Below are positions 8,826-17,571 of a stretch of 64,000 nt of DNA, piece after piece (within the stretch, counting starts at the first letter, position 1; the number at the start of each line of letters is the position of its first letter). Position numbers and translations under genes: made by a program. A model generated the notes under the pieces. The model did not search any database and had not been told where the DNA came from. It saw only the letters and a list, made by a program, of their open reading frames with translations. Location: positions 25,409-89,408 of the forward strand of contig JABDHD010000004.1 in assembly GCA_013285685.1 (NCBI GenBank), written 5' to 3'. The stretch is from Bacteroidota bacterium (GTDB lineage: Bacteria; Bacteroidota; Bacteroidia; Sphingobacteriales; Sphingobacteriaceae).

Positions 8826-9623
8826 ATGTCAAAAAAAATTATACTGTCCCTGTTTATCCTGTTTACAGGGTTGTTTGCTTTTGCACAGAAATATCCGGAT
8901 AAGCCATATCCGCCAAAATTGGTTAACGACTTTGCCCACGTACTTTCAGCCGGCGATGACCAGCAACTGGAAAGTAAGCTTGTAGCGTTTGACGATACTT
9001 CTTCGGTTCAGATAGCCATCGTATTGACCGACACTGTCGGACAATACGATATAAGCGAGTACGCCCTGGGGCTATTCAACAAGTGGCAGATAGGACAAAA
9101 GGGAAAAGATAACGGCGTTTTGATATTTGCGGCAATTAAAGACCGCAAAGTAACTATCCAGGTGGGTAATGGGGCTGAAGTTGTGGTACCCGATATGCTG
9201 GCCAACCGCATTATCGACAATGATATCAAACCAAACTTCAGGCAGCAGCAATATTACCAGGGACTGGATGCCGCCAGTGATGACCTGATAAAGCTGACAA
9301 AGGGCGAATATAAAAATACTAACGCGCGGCATGCATCCCGTAACAGCGACGACCATGGCGGCGGAGGTTACGGCATTCTCATCTTTATCATTATTTTCAT
9401 CCTCATCATCATTTTCCGCGGACGGGGCGGTGGCGGCCAGGTTATTGGCGGCGGCGGGAGCCCCTGGCTATGGTTCCTGGGCGGCGCGTTGCTCGGCAGG
9501 GGCAGCGGCGGCTGGGGTGGCTTTAGCGATGGCGGCGGCGGTTTCGGCGGTGGAGGAGGAGGCGGCTTCGGCGGATTTGGCGGCGGCGGCGCCAGCGGTG
9601 GCGGCGCGAGCGGCAGTTGGTAG
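8826..9623 (+). CDS. TPM domain protein with membrane anchor and glycine-rich tail (YgcG-like)
   Basis: 265 residues from the ATG at 8826, chosen because the signal peptide (MSKKIILSLFILFTGLFAFAQ) starts there. The TPM domain spans about 25-150: VNDFAHVLS, IAIVLTDTVG, KDNGVLIFAAIKDRKVTIQV. A transmembrane helix follows at about 183-200 (ILIFIIIFILIIIF), then a tail made largely of Gly, Ser and Phe ending GASGSW. The domain is probably outside the cytoplasmic membrane. It is the last gene of the LemA operon. The glycine-rich tail is typical of YgcG relatives. Confidence 0.9.
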   Translation: MSKKIILSLFILFTGLFAFAQKYPDKPYPPKLVNDFAHVLSAGDDQQLESKLVAFDDTSSVQIAIVLTDTVGQYDISEYALGLFNKWQIGQKGKDNGVLIFAAIKDRKVTIQVGNGAEVVVPDMLANRIIDNDIKPNFRQQQYYQGLDAASDDLIKLTKGEYKNTNARHASRNSDDHGGGGYGILIFIIIFILIIIFRGRGGGGQVIGGGGSPWLWFLGGALLGRGSGGWGGFSDGGGGFGGGGGGGFGGFGGGGASGGGASGSW

Positions 9624-9629
9624 CTTTTA

Positions 9630-9775
9630 GTTCATGGTTGATCCCGCACGTGCGGGATGGTTCATAGCCGGATTGTTAACGGGATGTGTTGGGCATGATT
9701 TGTGCCTGATTTAAACACTGAAAACCATGAACCATGAACCATGAACCATGAACCATGAACTATGAACCATAAACT
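9630..9775. repeat. Inverted repeat with ACCATGA heptamer array and CCCGCACGTGCGGG palindrome
   Basis: Right arm 9724-9773 holds five exact and two degenerate ACCATGA heptamers. The left arm (TTCATGGTT...GGTTCATAG, about 9631-9667) is its reverse complement and is split by the perfect palindrome CCCGCACGTGCGGG. The remaining bases up to the next ATG are AT-rich with no recognised gene. Confidence 0.85.
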
Positions 9776-9866
9776 GCAACGCAAAAAAAATACTGTCCAA
9801 CACTTGCTTTTTTGATTCTAATCGCGTTAACTTTAAGGCAATTATTAACCTTAAACTTATTGCGCC

Positions 9867-10766
9867 ATGGCACAAAATGCAGAAGCTTTACTAAAAGGAT
9901 TTATCAGGCTGAGCGGTTCGCCTGAAGAAGTTGCAAACAAATTGGGACCGCTTGCTGGCCTTGAGGGTACCTGGAAGGGTAGCTCCGGATGGAATTTGAT
10001 TGCCGTTCCATCACAAAAAGATGGCAACCCAACCTTTACGCTGCTTATCCAGCAGTACTCCGAAACGATTACTTTTTCGCCCATCACGGCCCCGGTGCCC
10101 AACAGGGGCGGTGCAACCCAGCAATTTATTACCGGCTTATTGTATGAGCTGACGATTAACGATATGAAGTATCCAAACGGCATACTTCATGTTGAAAATG
10201 GGATGTGGCTTAATATGACCGATATTGAAAAGCAGCCCGATGGGCCGGTAGTGGAAAGCAATGCGGTTAAACCTTTTGCAATTGCCCGGATGTCGGCTAT
10301 TCCGCATGGAGATGTCGTAATTGCCCTTGGAAACGCTGCTACCTCGTCGGCGCCGCCGGTATTTCCGATGATTACCGCTATCCCGGATCCGATTGGCCTT
10401 CCGCCTGTGTTCGGGTATATCGACCAATACACCAAAAATCCATTTTCAACCGAATTTCATGCGGCTAACGTAAACGGCACCCTGGCTGCCCTGGCTGCTA
10501 CTCAAAAAATAACCCAGGTAACCACAATAACGGTTGATACGGCAAACGCAGGCGGCAACATATCAAATATTCCTTTTCTCGACGAGCACGTGAACCCCTC
10601 ACGCTTCCAGTCTACTTTTTGGATAGAGGAGGTGGAGGCAGATGGAATTAGCTTTAATCAGCTGCAATACTCCCAGCAGGCCGACCTTAATTTTATAAAA
10701 AAGACCAATTTGCCCGGCGATATTATGTGGCCGCACGTAAATGTGAATACGTTGAGGAAAGTCTGA
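9867..10766 (+). CDS. Putative beta-barrel (lipocalin/nitrobindin-like) protein of unknown function
   Basis: 299 residues without a signal peptide. Residues about 25-40 read LGPLAGLEGTWKGSSGWN, a GxW motif at the start of a predicted beta-barrel, as in lipocalins, FABPs and the heme-binding nitrobindin/THAP4 domain. The rest is strand-rich and proline-rich, with PDPIGLPPVFG in the middle and HVNPSRFQSTFWIEEV near the end. The heme ligand cannot be judged by eye. Function is unassigned; the nitrobindin-like reading is tentative. It stands alone between two repeat-filled gaps. Confidence 0.55.
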   Translation: MAQNAEALLKGFIRLSGSPEEVANKLGPLAGLEGTWKGSSGWNLIAVPSQKDGNPTFTLLIQQYSETITFSPITAPVPNRGGATQQFITGLLYELTINDMKYPNGILHVENGMWLNMTDIEKQPDGPVVESNAVKPFAIARMSAIPHGDVVIALGNAATSSAPPVFPMITAIPDPIGLPPVFGYIDQYTKNPFSTEFHAANVNGTLAALAATQKITQVTTITVDTANAGGNISNIPFLDEHVNPSRFQSTFWIEEVEADGISFNQLQYSQQADLNFIKKTNLPGDIMWPHVNVNTLRKV

Positions 10767-10774
10767 TTGGTTGG

Positions 10775-10915
10775 TGATTCATAGTTCATGGTAGCTGCGG
10801 TGATCGGATAAGCGAGGATATGTTTGATAATTGCCAATTCATACACCTGGTTCTGTCGGATTTCCTACATTAGCAATGGTTTTTCGACTATGAACTATCA
10901 ACCATGAACTATGAA
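10775..10915. repeat. Inverted repeat of TTCATAGTTCATGG units overlapping the Nudix start codon
   Basis: The left arm GATTCATAGTTCATGGTA (about 10779-10796) pairs with the right arm ACCATGAACTATGAAC (10900-10915). The ATG of the downstream gene is the last ATG of the right arm, so the start codon is part of the repeat. Confidence 0.8.
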
Positions 10916-11465
10916 CGACAAAAATCTTACCTGGAAAACACTTTCATCAACTTACCTCCACAAAGGGCCCTGGGCTACGCTGCGGTCTGACCGGTGCGAA
11001 ATGCCCGGCGGGCATATCGTCGAAAACTATTATGTGCTGGAATATAATAACTGGGTAAATGCCGTTGCAATTACCGACGATAATAAAATCCTGATGGTTA
11101 AGCAGTACCGGCACGCGGCGGAGATTGTTTCGACTGAGCTACCGGGCGGCGTGATCGATGGGGATGAAACGCCAGAAGAGGCACTTCGCAGGGAGCTTTT
11201 GGAAGAAACAGGCTACCAGTTTGACGACTTTGAGCTGTTGTGCGTGGCCTATGGCAATCCTGCAACCGCAAATAACCAAACACGATGTTACCTGGCCCGC
11301 GGCGGAAGGAAAGTACAGGGGCAATCATTGGACGACCAGGAAGAGATCATTGTTATGCCGCATACCCTTGAAGAGGTAAGAACGCTGCTGCTTACCAACC
11401 AAATAGCCCAGGCATTGCATTGCACCGGGCTTTTTTATGCGCTGGTTAAACTGGGCGCTTTATAA
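10911..11465 (+). CDS. Nudix hydrolase (ADP-ribose pyrophosphatase-like)
   Basis: 184 residues with a complete Nudix box GX5EX7REUXEEXGU at about 81-103 (GGVIDGDETPEEALRRELLE followed by ETGY). The layout, with beta-strands before the box and VKQYRHAA upstream, is like ADP-ribose and NDP-sugar pyrophosphatases, which hydrolyse nucleoside diphosphates linked to X in the cytoplasm. Substrate cannot be set from sequence alone. The ATG at 10911 is within an ATGAAC repeat; no better start is seen. Confidence 0.85.
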   Translation: MNDKNLTWKTLSSTYLHKGPWATLRSDRCEMPGGHIVENYYVLEYNNWVNAVAITDDNKILMVKQYRHAAEIVSTELPGGVIDGDETPEEALRRELLEETGYQFDDFELLCVAYGNPATANNQTRCYLARGGRKVQGQSLDDQEEIIVMPHTLEEVRTLLLTNQIAQALHCTGLFYALVKLGAL

Positions 11466-11490
11466 TGTGGTATAATTCATGTTCCGTTTG

Positions 11491-11652
11491 GTAGAGACGC
11501 AATATTTTGCGTCTCCCACTGGCATATCCGTTTCCTTAATGAATTGTAGTGTTCAAATCGAACCTGAACTGCCGTATTGTTACCCCCCTTCAATCGATGA
11601 TCAAATTGGTAAACCTACCTATTACCAGGGACGCAAAATATTGCGTCTCTAC
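11491..11652. repeat. REPIN-like inverted pair of GAGACGCAATATTTTGCGTC palindromes
   Basis: Two self-complementary hairpins (11494-11515 and 11630-11647) face each other. The outer 23 bases at 11491-11513 are exactly reverse-complementary to 11630-11652 (GTAGAGACGCAAT... and ...ATTGCGTCTCTAC). About 115 bases of unrelated sequence lie between. This is the layout of a REPIN or small MITE. The core is shared with 3844-3930. Confidence 0.88.
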
Positions 11653-11665
11653 GGCAAAAGACGAC

Positions 11666-13096
11666 TTAAATCCCCGGTGTTATCGTGATCTTTCGGATGC
11701 AGTTGTTGTATTGATCTGCCACATAAATATTCCCGCTGGCGTCAACGGCTATTGATTGGGGATAGTTAAACAAGGCGGTGGTGCCTGAACCATTGTTTAG
11801 CCCTGAGCTGTTCAAAGCGCCTGCTAAAAGGTATAATACACCACCCGTAGTATATTCAAATATTCTTCCGCTTTCGTCCACGATGTAAAGATTACCTTGC
11901 GTGTCGATCGTGATTGCCGATGGGTAACCTAACAGGTTCTGTTGTACCGGGCTGCCAAAAATCGTGGTCACCACGCCCGAGGTCGAAATCTCGCGCAAAG
12001 CAGAGTTACCCTGGTCTGTAACCCAAACATTTCCTTTGGAATCGACGGCAACGCCTGAAGGCGTATCAAAAAAGGCCGCCTCGTCTGTCGCGTCGATAAA
12101 TCCTTTAACTTTATTGCCCGCAATCGTTTTTGTCCTGCCATTTGGCATGATCTCCCGTATCACGTTGTTTCCCCGGTCCGCCACATAAATATTTCTGGCG
12201 GCGTCCATACAAAGCCCTTGCGGACTGTTAAACTTTGCAAGCGAGTCGCTGGCGCCGGCCAGGTGGGCCGAATCTACCGCCCCGTTGCGATAACCGGCCT
12301 GGCCGGTTCCTGCAAAAGTGGTTACAACCCCCAGGGGTGTAATTTTACGGATGACATTGTTCCCCTGGTCCGAAACATATACGTTACCCTGTGCGTCAAC
12401 CACTTGCCCCGTCGGTGCATAAAATTCCGCAGAGGCCGCAGCCCCATTTACCAAACCTGCGGACTGGTTGCCCGCTATGGTGGTAACATTGCCCGTTGAT
12501 GAAATTTCTCTTATCAGGTCGTTAAATGAATCGGAAACGTAAACATTTCCCTTATTATCTACAGAAACTCCTGCCGGGTTGTTAAACAAAGCGCCCAAAG
12601 CCGATCCATCATTAAAACCAGCAACTCCGGTGCCCGCAAAAGTAGAAACAGTAATAACATTGGTTCCGGCATTTGCCGCCAGCGTGGTAAATGTAACTAC
12701 GCTGCCATAGCCGGTGCCGGCGCTATTGGTTCCATAACCACGTAAATAATATTTGGTGCCCGGGGTTAAGTTTTTTAATTGGCTAACAAATGCGGTAATC
12801 GAGGTGCCGGGATTATAAACAGAGTCGGATGTTTTACTGTCAGCAACGGTAGGAGTTGAATTGGTTGAGCTATAACAAACGCCGTTGGCTGAAATAGCGC
12901 CATTGCCTGCGTTAAGAATTACGCCGCCGCTTTGCGCGGTGGTAGATGTTAAATTCTCGATAACCTTTACTGTGCCTACTGTAGGGATTACCACAATAAT
13001 TTGGGGCGCCGGTGTTTTGGAACAGCTTGCAACCGACATTACCGTAATCAATCCGAACAAGAAAAAAGAAATATGACGTAAGTAGGAAATTCTCAT
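11666..13096 (-). CDS. NHL-repeat lipoprotein with fibronectin-like N-domain
   Basis: 476 residues from the ATG at 13096, chosen because a lipoprotein signal peptide (MRISYLRHISFF... ending SVASC) starts there; the frame is open to 13162. A fibronectin-like domain follows (TPGTKYYLRGYGTNSAGTGY). Then come about six NHL repeats with the pattern GxxVDxxGNVYVxDxxNNxIRxI, forming a beta-propeller. Such proteins are anchored at the outer membrane or periplasm and bind partners or glycans; no catalytic residues are visible. It runs convergently with the Nudix gene. Confidence 0.85.
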   Translation of the reverse strand: MRISYLRHISFFLFGLITVMSVASCSKTPAPQIIVVIPTVGTVKVIENLTSTTAQSGGVILNAGNGAISANGVCYSSTNSTPTVADSKTSDSVYNPGTSITAFVSQLKNLTPGTKYYLRGYGTNSAGTGYGSVVTFTTLAANAGTNVITVSTFAGTGVAGFNDGSALGALFNNPAGVSVDNKGNVYVSDSFNDLIREISSTGNVTTIAGNQSAGLVNGAAASAEFYAPTGQVVDAQGNVYVSDQGNNVIRKITPLGVVTTFAGTGQAGYRNGAVDSAHLAGASDSLAKFNSPQGLCMDAARNIYVADRGNNVIREIMPNGRTKTIAGNKVKGFIDATDEAAFFDTPSGVAVDSKGNVWVTDQGNSALREISTSGVVTTIFGSPVQQNLLGYPSAITIDTQGNLYIVDESGRIFEYTTGGVLYLLAGALNSSGLNNGSGTTALFNYPQSIAVDASGNIYVADQYNNCIRKITITPGI

Positions 13097-13211
13097 GCAA
13101 ATAAAAAAAGGGGGACGTAAATTTTTAACCATACCGCTATGCGTCTTCGTAATCAACTGCAATTATAACCTTAATATTGCTTGTATTAAATAATTTTAAC
13201 AAATATTAACA

Positions 13212-13342
13212 AGAGGAGGTTAAAGGTGAAAGGCTAAAGGTGAAAGGTAAAAAACATGCCGTAATGATCTTTGCCTTTCGCCCCCAAATGTATTTTTTTA
13301 CCGAAAGCTACCTTTCACCTTTTACCTTTCGCCTTTCACCTC
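13212..13342. repeat. Inverted repeat of GGTGAAAGG / CCTTTCACC units
   Basis: The left arm (AGGTTAAAGGTGAAAGGCTA... at about 13214-13250) is the imperfect reverse complement of the right arm (CTACCTTTCACCTTTTACCT... at about 13307-13343). It ends at the carB stop codon. The same GTGAAAGG unit forms the signal-peptide coding part of the gene at 56652-57182. Confidence 0.85.
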
Positions 13343-13345
13343 TCC

Positions 13346-16162
13346 TTACCGGCTTAAGTACATCGATTTCTCCTTATACAAATGCCTGAAATAAGGATCC
13401 TGTAAATTAGGGATGAAACGGATGGCTTCGCCGGTTGATTTCATCTCTGGGCCGAGTTCCTTATTTACTTCATGGAACTTATCAAAAGAAAATACGGGTT
13501 CTTTTATGGCATAGCCCCACAGTTTGCGCTCGATGGTAAAATCTTTTAGCTTATTAACCCCAAGCATACATTTTGCCGCTATGTTTATATAAGGAACGTC
13601 GTAGGCCTTAGCAATAAACGGCACTGTCCTTGATGCCCGCGGATTCGCTTCGATCACATAAACCTTGTCGTTTTTTATCGCGAACTGTATGTTGAGCAGG
13701 CCCAACACATTTAATGCCCTGGCAATTTTGTGCGTGTACTCCTCCATCTGGCTAATTGCATTGTCCGACAGATCAAATGGCGGTAACACAGCGAATGAAT
13801 CGCCGGAGTGGATACCGGCCGGTTCGATATGCTCCATCATGCCGATGATATGCACATCCTCGCCGTCGCATATGGAATCCGATTCAGCTTCAGATGCCCG
13901 GTCAAGGAAATGGTCGATCAAAACGCGGTTTCCAGGCAGGCTCCTTAACAGGCTTACTACCGCTTTCTCCAGGTCTTCATCGTTGATCACGATACTCATT
14001 CCCTGGCCGCCCAATACATAGCTTGGACGCACCAAAACCGGGTAACCAACCTGGTGGGCCACTTCCAGCGCTTCCTCGGCACTTTCGGCAACGCCATATT
14101 TGGGGTAAGGTATTTCGAGTTCTTTCAGCAGATCCGAGAAGCGGCCGCGGTCTTCGGCAATATCCATGTTATCAAAGCTGGTGCCGATGACGCGGATGCC
14201 GTGCTGGTGCATTTTTTCGGCCATCTTCAACGCGGTTTGGCCGCCCAGCTGCACGATTACACCGTAAGGTTTTTCAAGTTCGATAATTTCTCTTACATGT
14301 TCCCAATACACCGGCTCAAAATAAAGTTTGTCGGCCATGTTAAAGTCGGTGGAAACCGTTTCAGGGTTACAGTTGATCATAATCGCCTCAAAACCCGACT
14401 CCTTGGCAGCAATCAAACCGTGAACGCAGCTATAATCAAACTCAATACCCTGTCCGATGCGGTTCGGTCCCGAGCCTAATACGATGACCTTTTTCTTGTC
14501 AGAAACTATTGATTCGTTTTCGCCTTCGTACGTGGAGTAGTAGTATGGCGTTTTTGCAGGGAATTCAGCCGCGCAGGTATCCACCATTTTATAAACCCGG
14601 CGGATATTCAGCGCCTGGCGTCTCTGGTAAACGTCTTCTTCAGATACATTTCCTAAAATATAAGCAATCTGTGTATCCGAAAATCCTTTTTGTTTCAGGG
14701 TGAAGAAAAACTCTTCGGGAATATTATTTAATGAATAACGGCGAAGTTCATTTTCCAGGTTCACCACGTCGGCAATCTGGTTTAAAAACCAGCGGTCAAT
14801 CTTGGTAGCTTTGCGTACCGATTCTATCGGCACACCTAAGCTTAATGCATCATAAATATGGAACAGCCTGTCCCAGCTCGGGTGCTCCAGGCTGTGCATA
14901 ATTTGCTCCAGGTTGCGGTTCTGGCGGCCATCGGCGCCAAGGCCGGCGCGCCCGATCTCCAAACTCTGGCAGGCCTTCTGCAGCGCCTCGATAAAGCTGC
15001 GGCCTATGCCCATCACCTCTCCCACCGATTTCATCTGAAGCCCCAACTCACGGTTGGCGCCTTTGAATTTATCAAAGTTCCAGCGCGGTATTTTTACAAT
15101 CACATAATCAAGCGTCGGCTCAAAATAAGCCGAAGTGGTTTTGGTGATCTGGTTTTCTATTTCGTCAAGGTTATAGCCTATGGCTAATTTGGCAGCTATT
15201 TTGGCGATAGGATACCCGGTGGCTTTTGATGCCAGCGCTGATGACCGCGAAACACGTGGGTTTATTTCAATGGCGATCAGCGCTTCGTCGGCAGGGTTTA
15301 CCGAAAACTGCACATTACAACCGCCGGCAAAATTGCCAATGGCGCGCATCATCTTAATGGCCTGGTTGCGCATTTCCTGGTAGCAGCGGTCGCTTAGTGT
15401 CATGGCGGGCGCTACGGTGATCGAGTCGCCGGTATGGATACCCATCGGGTCGAAATTCTCTATCGAGCAGATGATGATCACGTTATCGTTATTGTCGCGC
15501 AGCAGTTCCAGCTCAAATTCCTTCCAGCCCAAAACTGCCTGTTCAACCAAAACCTCGTGTGTTGGCGAGGCCTGCAAGCCCCTGCTTAAGGCGGCATCAA
15601 AATCTTCTTTCTTGTGCACAAAGCCTGCGCCTTTACCGCCCAGCGTATAGCTTGGCCGAATAACCAGCGGGAAGCCGATCTCCTGGGCAGCTTCTTTACC
15701 TTCCAAAAATGAATTGGCAATTTTTGAGGTGGCCACGCCCACGCCAATATCCACCATCAGCTGGCGAAAAGCCTCACGGTTCTCGGTTTTTTCAATCGCC
15801 GCAATATCAACCCCCACAATCCTTACATTATATTTTTCCCACAAACCGGCTTCCGATGCTTCAATACAAAGGTTAAGGGCTGTTTGGCCGCCCATGGTCG
15901 GTAACACCGCATCTATCGGCTGTTCCTTTAATATCTTTTCAATGCTTTCAACAGTAAGCGGCAAAAGGTAAACATGATCGGCAATCACCTTGTCGGTCAT
16001 GATAGTAGCCGGGTTGCTATTGATAATGGAAACCGAGATGCCTTCTTCTTTTAGCGAGAGAGCGGCTTGCGAACCGGCATAATCAAACTCACAGGCCTGG
16101 CCGATAATAATGGGGCCTGAACCAATAATTAATACAGATTTGATGGAGGTGTCTTTGGGCAT
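13346..16162 (-). CDS. carB: Carbamoyl-phosphate synthase large subunit
   Basis: 938 residues with two ATP-grasp synthetase halves. The first begins with VLIIGSGPIIIGQACEFDYA and has RPSYTLGGKGAG and EINPRVSRSSALASKATGYP. The second begins VIVLGSGPNRIGQGIEFDYS with RPSYVLGGQGMS and EANPRASRTVPF. It makes carbamoyl phosphate from bicarbonate, ATP and glutamine-derived ammonia for pyrimidine and arginine synthesis. The protein ends about 20 residues after GPEMKSTGEAI, so the C-terminal allosteric (MGS-like) domain of about 130 residues found in the 1073-residue E. coli enzyme is absent. carA is not adjacent. Confidence 0.96.
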   Translation of the reverse strand: MPKDTSIKSVLIIGSGPIIIGQACEFDYAGSQAALSLKEEGISVSIINSNPATIMTDKVIADHVYLLPLTVESIEKILKEQPIDAVLPTMGGQTALNLCIEASEAGLWEKYNVRIVGVDIAAIEKTENREAFRQLMVDIGVGVATSKIANSFLEGKEAAQEIGFPLVIRPSYTLGGKGAGFVHKKEDFDAALSRGLQASPTHEVLVEQAVLGWKEFELELLRDNNDNVIIICSIENFDPMGIHTGDSITVAPAMTLSDRCYQEMRNQAIKMMRAIGNFAGGCNVQFSVNPADEALIAIEINPRVSRSSALASKATGYPIAKIAAKLAIGYNLDEIENQITKTTSAYFEPTLDYVIVKIPRWNFDKFKGANRELGLQMKSVGEVMGIGRSFIEALQKACQSLEIGRAGLGADGRQNRNLEQIMHSLEHPSWDRLFHIYDALSLGVPIESVRKATKIDRWFLNQIADVVNLENELRRYSLNNIPEEFFFTLKQKGFSDTQIAYILGNVSEEDVYQRRQALNIRRVYKMVDTCAAEFPAKTPYYYSTYEGENESIVSDKKKVIVLGSGPNRIGQGIEFDYSCVHGLIAAKESGFEAIMINCNPETVSTDFNMADKLYFEPVYWEHVREIIELEKPYGVIVQLGGQTALKMAEKMHQHGIRVIGTSFDNMDIAEDRGRFSDLLKELEIPYPKYGVAESAEEALEVAHQVGYPVLVRPSYVLGGQGMSIVINDEDLEKAVVSLLRSLPGNRVLIDHFLDRASEAESDSICDGEDVHIIGMMEHIEPAGIHSGDSFAVLPPFDLSDNAISQMEEYTHKIARALNVLGLLNIQFAIKNDKVYVIEANPRASRTVPFIAKAYDVPYINIAAKCMLGVNKLKDFTIERKLWGYAIKEPVFSFDKFHEVNKELGPEMKSTGEAIRFIPNLQDPYFRHLYKEKSMYLSR

Positions 16163-16203
16163 GTGCTTTTTTTAATTCAAAAGTACGTTACGAAAACTGA
16201 TGC

Positions 16204-16252
16204 CGCTGAGGAGTATTTCCCAACTTTCAAGTTCGATCATGAACTTTCAGCG
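16204..16252 (-). promoter_or_regulatory. Nested hairpin in the carB leader
   Basis: In the carB transcript an outer stem CGCTGA/TCAGCG (16247-16252 with 16204-16209) encloses an inner AAGTTC/GAACTT stem (16229-16234 with 16241-16246). It lies between the predicted promoter and the start codon. A regulatory role is inference only. Confidence 0.35.
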
Positions 16253-16260
16253 TCGGGGTG

Positions 16261-16268
16261 CAAAGATA
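16261..16268 (-). promoter_or_regulatory. Candidate -7 element TATCTTTG for carB
   Basis: TATCTTTG on the minus strand fits the TAnnTTTG consensus and would give a leader of about 90 bases. No clear -33 TTTG is seen. Confidence 0.5.
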
Positions 16269-16432
16269 CGTTTTGCGAAGACATTCCGTGGATTTTTTTT
16301 GAATTAGTTGGGTTGGTTGATTGGGGTGATTATTGAGTGCTTGACCCGATGGCTATCGGGTGGGTTTTAAATTAAATGAACCGGGCAAGATTACCTGATA
16401 TATTTTTTACTTTTACCAATCAGCAAACGAAA

Positions 16433-16975
16433 ATGACCTTGTCGAATTTCATTTCAAGATTAAACTGGCGGCTTATTGTAACTCACTTTATTGCCTGTTG
16501 GCTTTTTATCTATTCTTTTGAACAGTTTTCTTATTTACACGACATAGAATTTTGGACGACTATTTTAACTCATTCCAGAAGTTGGCTTGAAAACCCCAGA
16601 AATTGGAATTTCGGAGCGGGTAGGTTGTCCCTCAATTTACTATGGCTTGGCCTAAGTGGCTTTGTAGGCTTTTTAATTGCATTTGCTATTTCCCTGACAA
16701 TAACAATCAAAAAAGATTGGTTTTGGGTAAATTCATTAATTGTTTTTTTAGTCGGTTGTGTTTTAGGCTTATCTGATTCACTTGGCTGGCGTTACCTAAA
16801 AACCATATTCCTTGCGCCAGGGCGTTTATTCAACTCCAATACGATTTTGTATGTCATCGCGAACGGCATTGTGATGCTAACATTGGGGTTATTATTATTC
16901 TTTTTAAACGGGATGCAGCGATTCGTGCGTCCTAAAATAATCCCTGGAACAATTGAAGAAATATCAACAGAATAA
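16433..16975 (+). CDS. Four-helix integral membrane protein of unknown function
   Basis: 180 residues from the ATG at 16433; an upstream in-frame ATG at 16376 would add 19 residues. Four hydrophobic segments are visible: LIVTHFIACWLFIYSF, LLWLGLSGFVGFLIAFAISL, VNSLIVFLVGCVLGL and LYVIANGIVMLTLGLLLFFL. The C-terminal tail is short and cytosolic-looking. No family is recognised. A lipoprotein gene follows 63 bases later on the same strand. Confidence 0.6.
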   Translation: MTLSNFISRLNWRLIVTHFIACWLFIYSFEQFSYLHDIEFWTTILTHSRSWLENPRNWNFGAGRLSLNLLWLGLSGFVGFLIAFAISLTITIKKDWFWVNSLIVFLVGCVLGLSDSLGWRYLKTIFLAPGRLFNSNTILYVIANGIVMLTLGLLLFFLNGMQRFVRPKIIPGTIEEISTE

Positions 16976-17038
16976 CATTTCATAATACTTAGTTTTATAG
17001 ATATTACGTTCTTTGTTTTTTTAAAGGCTACTAATTCC

Positions 17039-17566
17039 ATGAGAACAAAAGCACTTCAAGTCCTTTCATTACTATTGCTTCTCTCCGGCTGCTCCATTTG
17101 GCAATCCGCTGTAAAATCAACCTTTCCTTATACTACCATCATAACCATACCGCGAACTTCGGCAGATAATGTCCTTCTGTCGGCATCGGGCACAGCAAAA
17201 AGCTTCGACCAAAATTTTAATAAAAACGGCAATAATGCCAATAAGGTAAAAGATGTAAAAATCGCTTCGGCGAAAATTGAGTCTGATGATCCCGCTGATT
17301 TTAATCTCGGCAACTTGTCGGTGATAAAAGTTTACCTGTCAAAAACAGATGGCAGCGAAGAACTGCTTGTGGCCTCAAGAACTGATATAACGGCGCTTGT
17401 TGGCAACAGCCTGGTGCTGGATATTGATAACACCAAAATATTGGATGATCAGGTAAATCAGTCAAACGTCGGTATAAGGATGGAGTATCAACTGCGGGAC
17501 CATATTTATGTAAATGCGCATTTGAAGGTTGTGTTGAGTTTAAGGGCAAGCCCGGGCAGCAAATAG
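17039..17566 (+). CDS. Lipoprotein of unknown function
   Basis: 175 residues with a clear lipobox (MRTKALQVLSLLLLLSGC, Cys18). The mature part is strand-rich, with DNVLLSASGTAKSFDQNF and a C-terminal RMEYQLRDHIYVNAHLKVVL resembling a small beta-sandwich. No family is recognised. It is convergent with the TonB-domain gene; their ends are 5 bases apart. Confidence 0.65.
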   Translation: MRTKALQVLSLLLLLSGCSIWQSAVKSTFPYTTIITIPRTSADNVLLSASGTAKSFDQNFNKNGNNANKVKDVKIASAKIESDDPADFNLGNLSVIKVYLSKTDGSEELLVASRTDITALVGNSLVLDIDNTKILDDQVNQSNVGIRMEYQLRDHIYVNAHLKVVLSLRASPGSK

Positions 17567-17571
17567 CCGCA

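Noticed and set aside
9331..9630. An Ala-rich 99-residue open frame over the glycine-rich tail of the second TPM gene
   Set aside because: It is the shifted reading of GGC/GGT-rich codons of a well-supported gene.
9630..9775. A CRISPR-like array from the ACCATGA heptamers
   Set aside because: The units are 7 bases and contiguous, with no spacers and no cas genes nearby.
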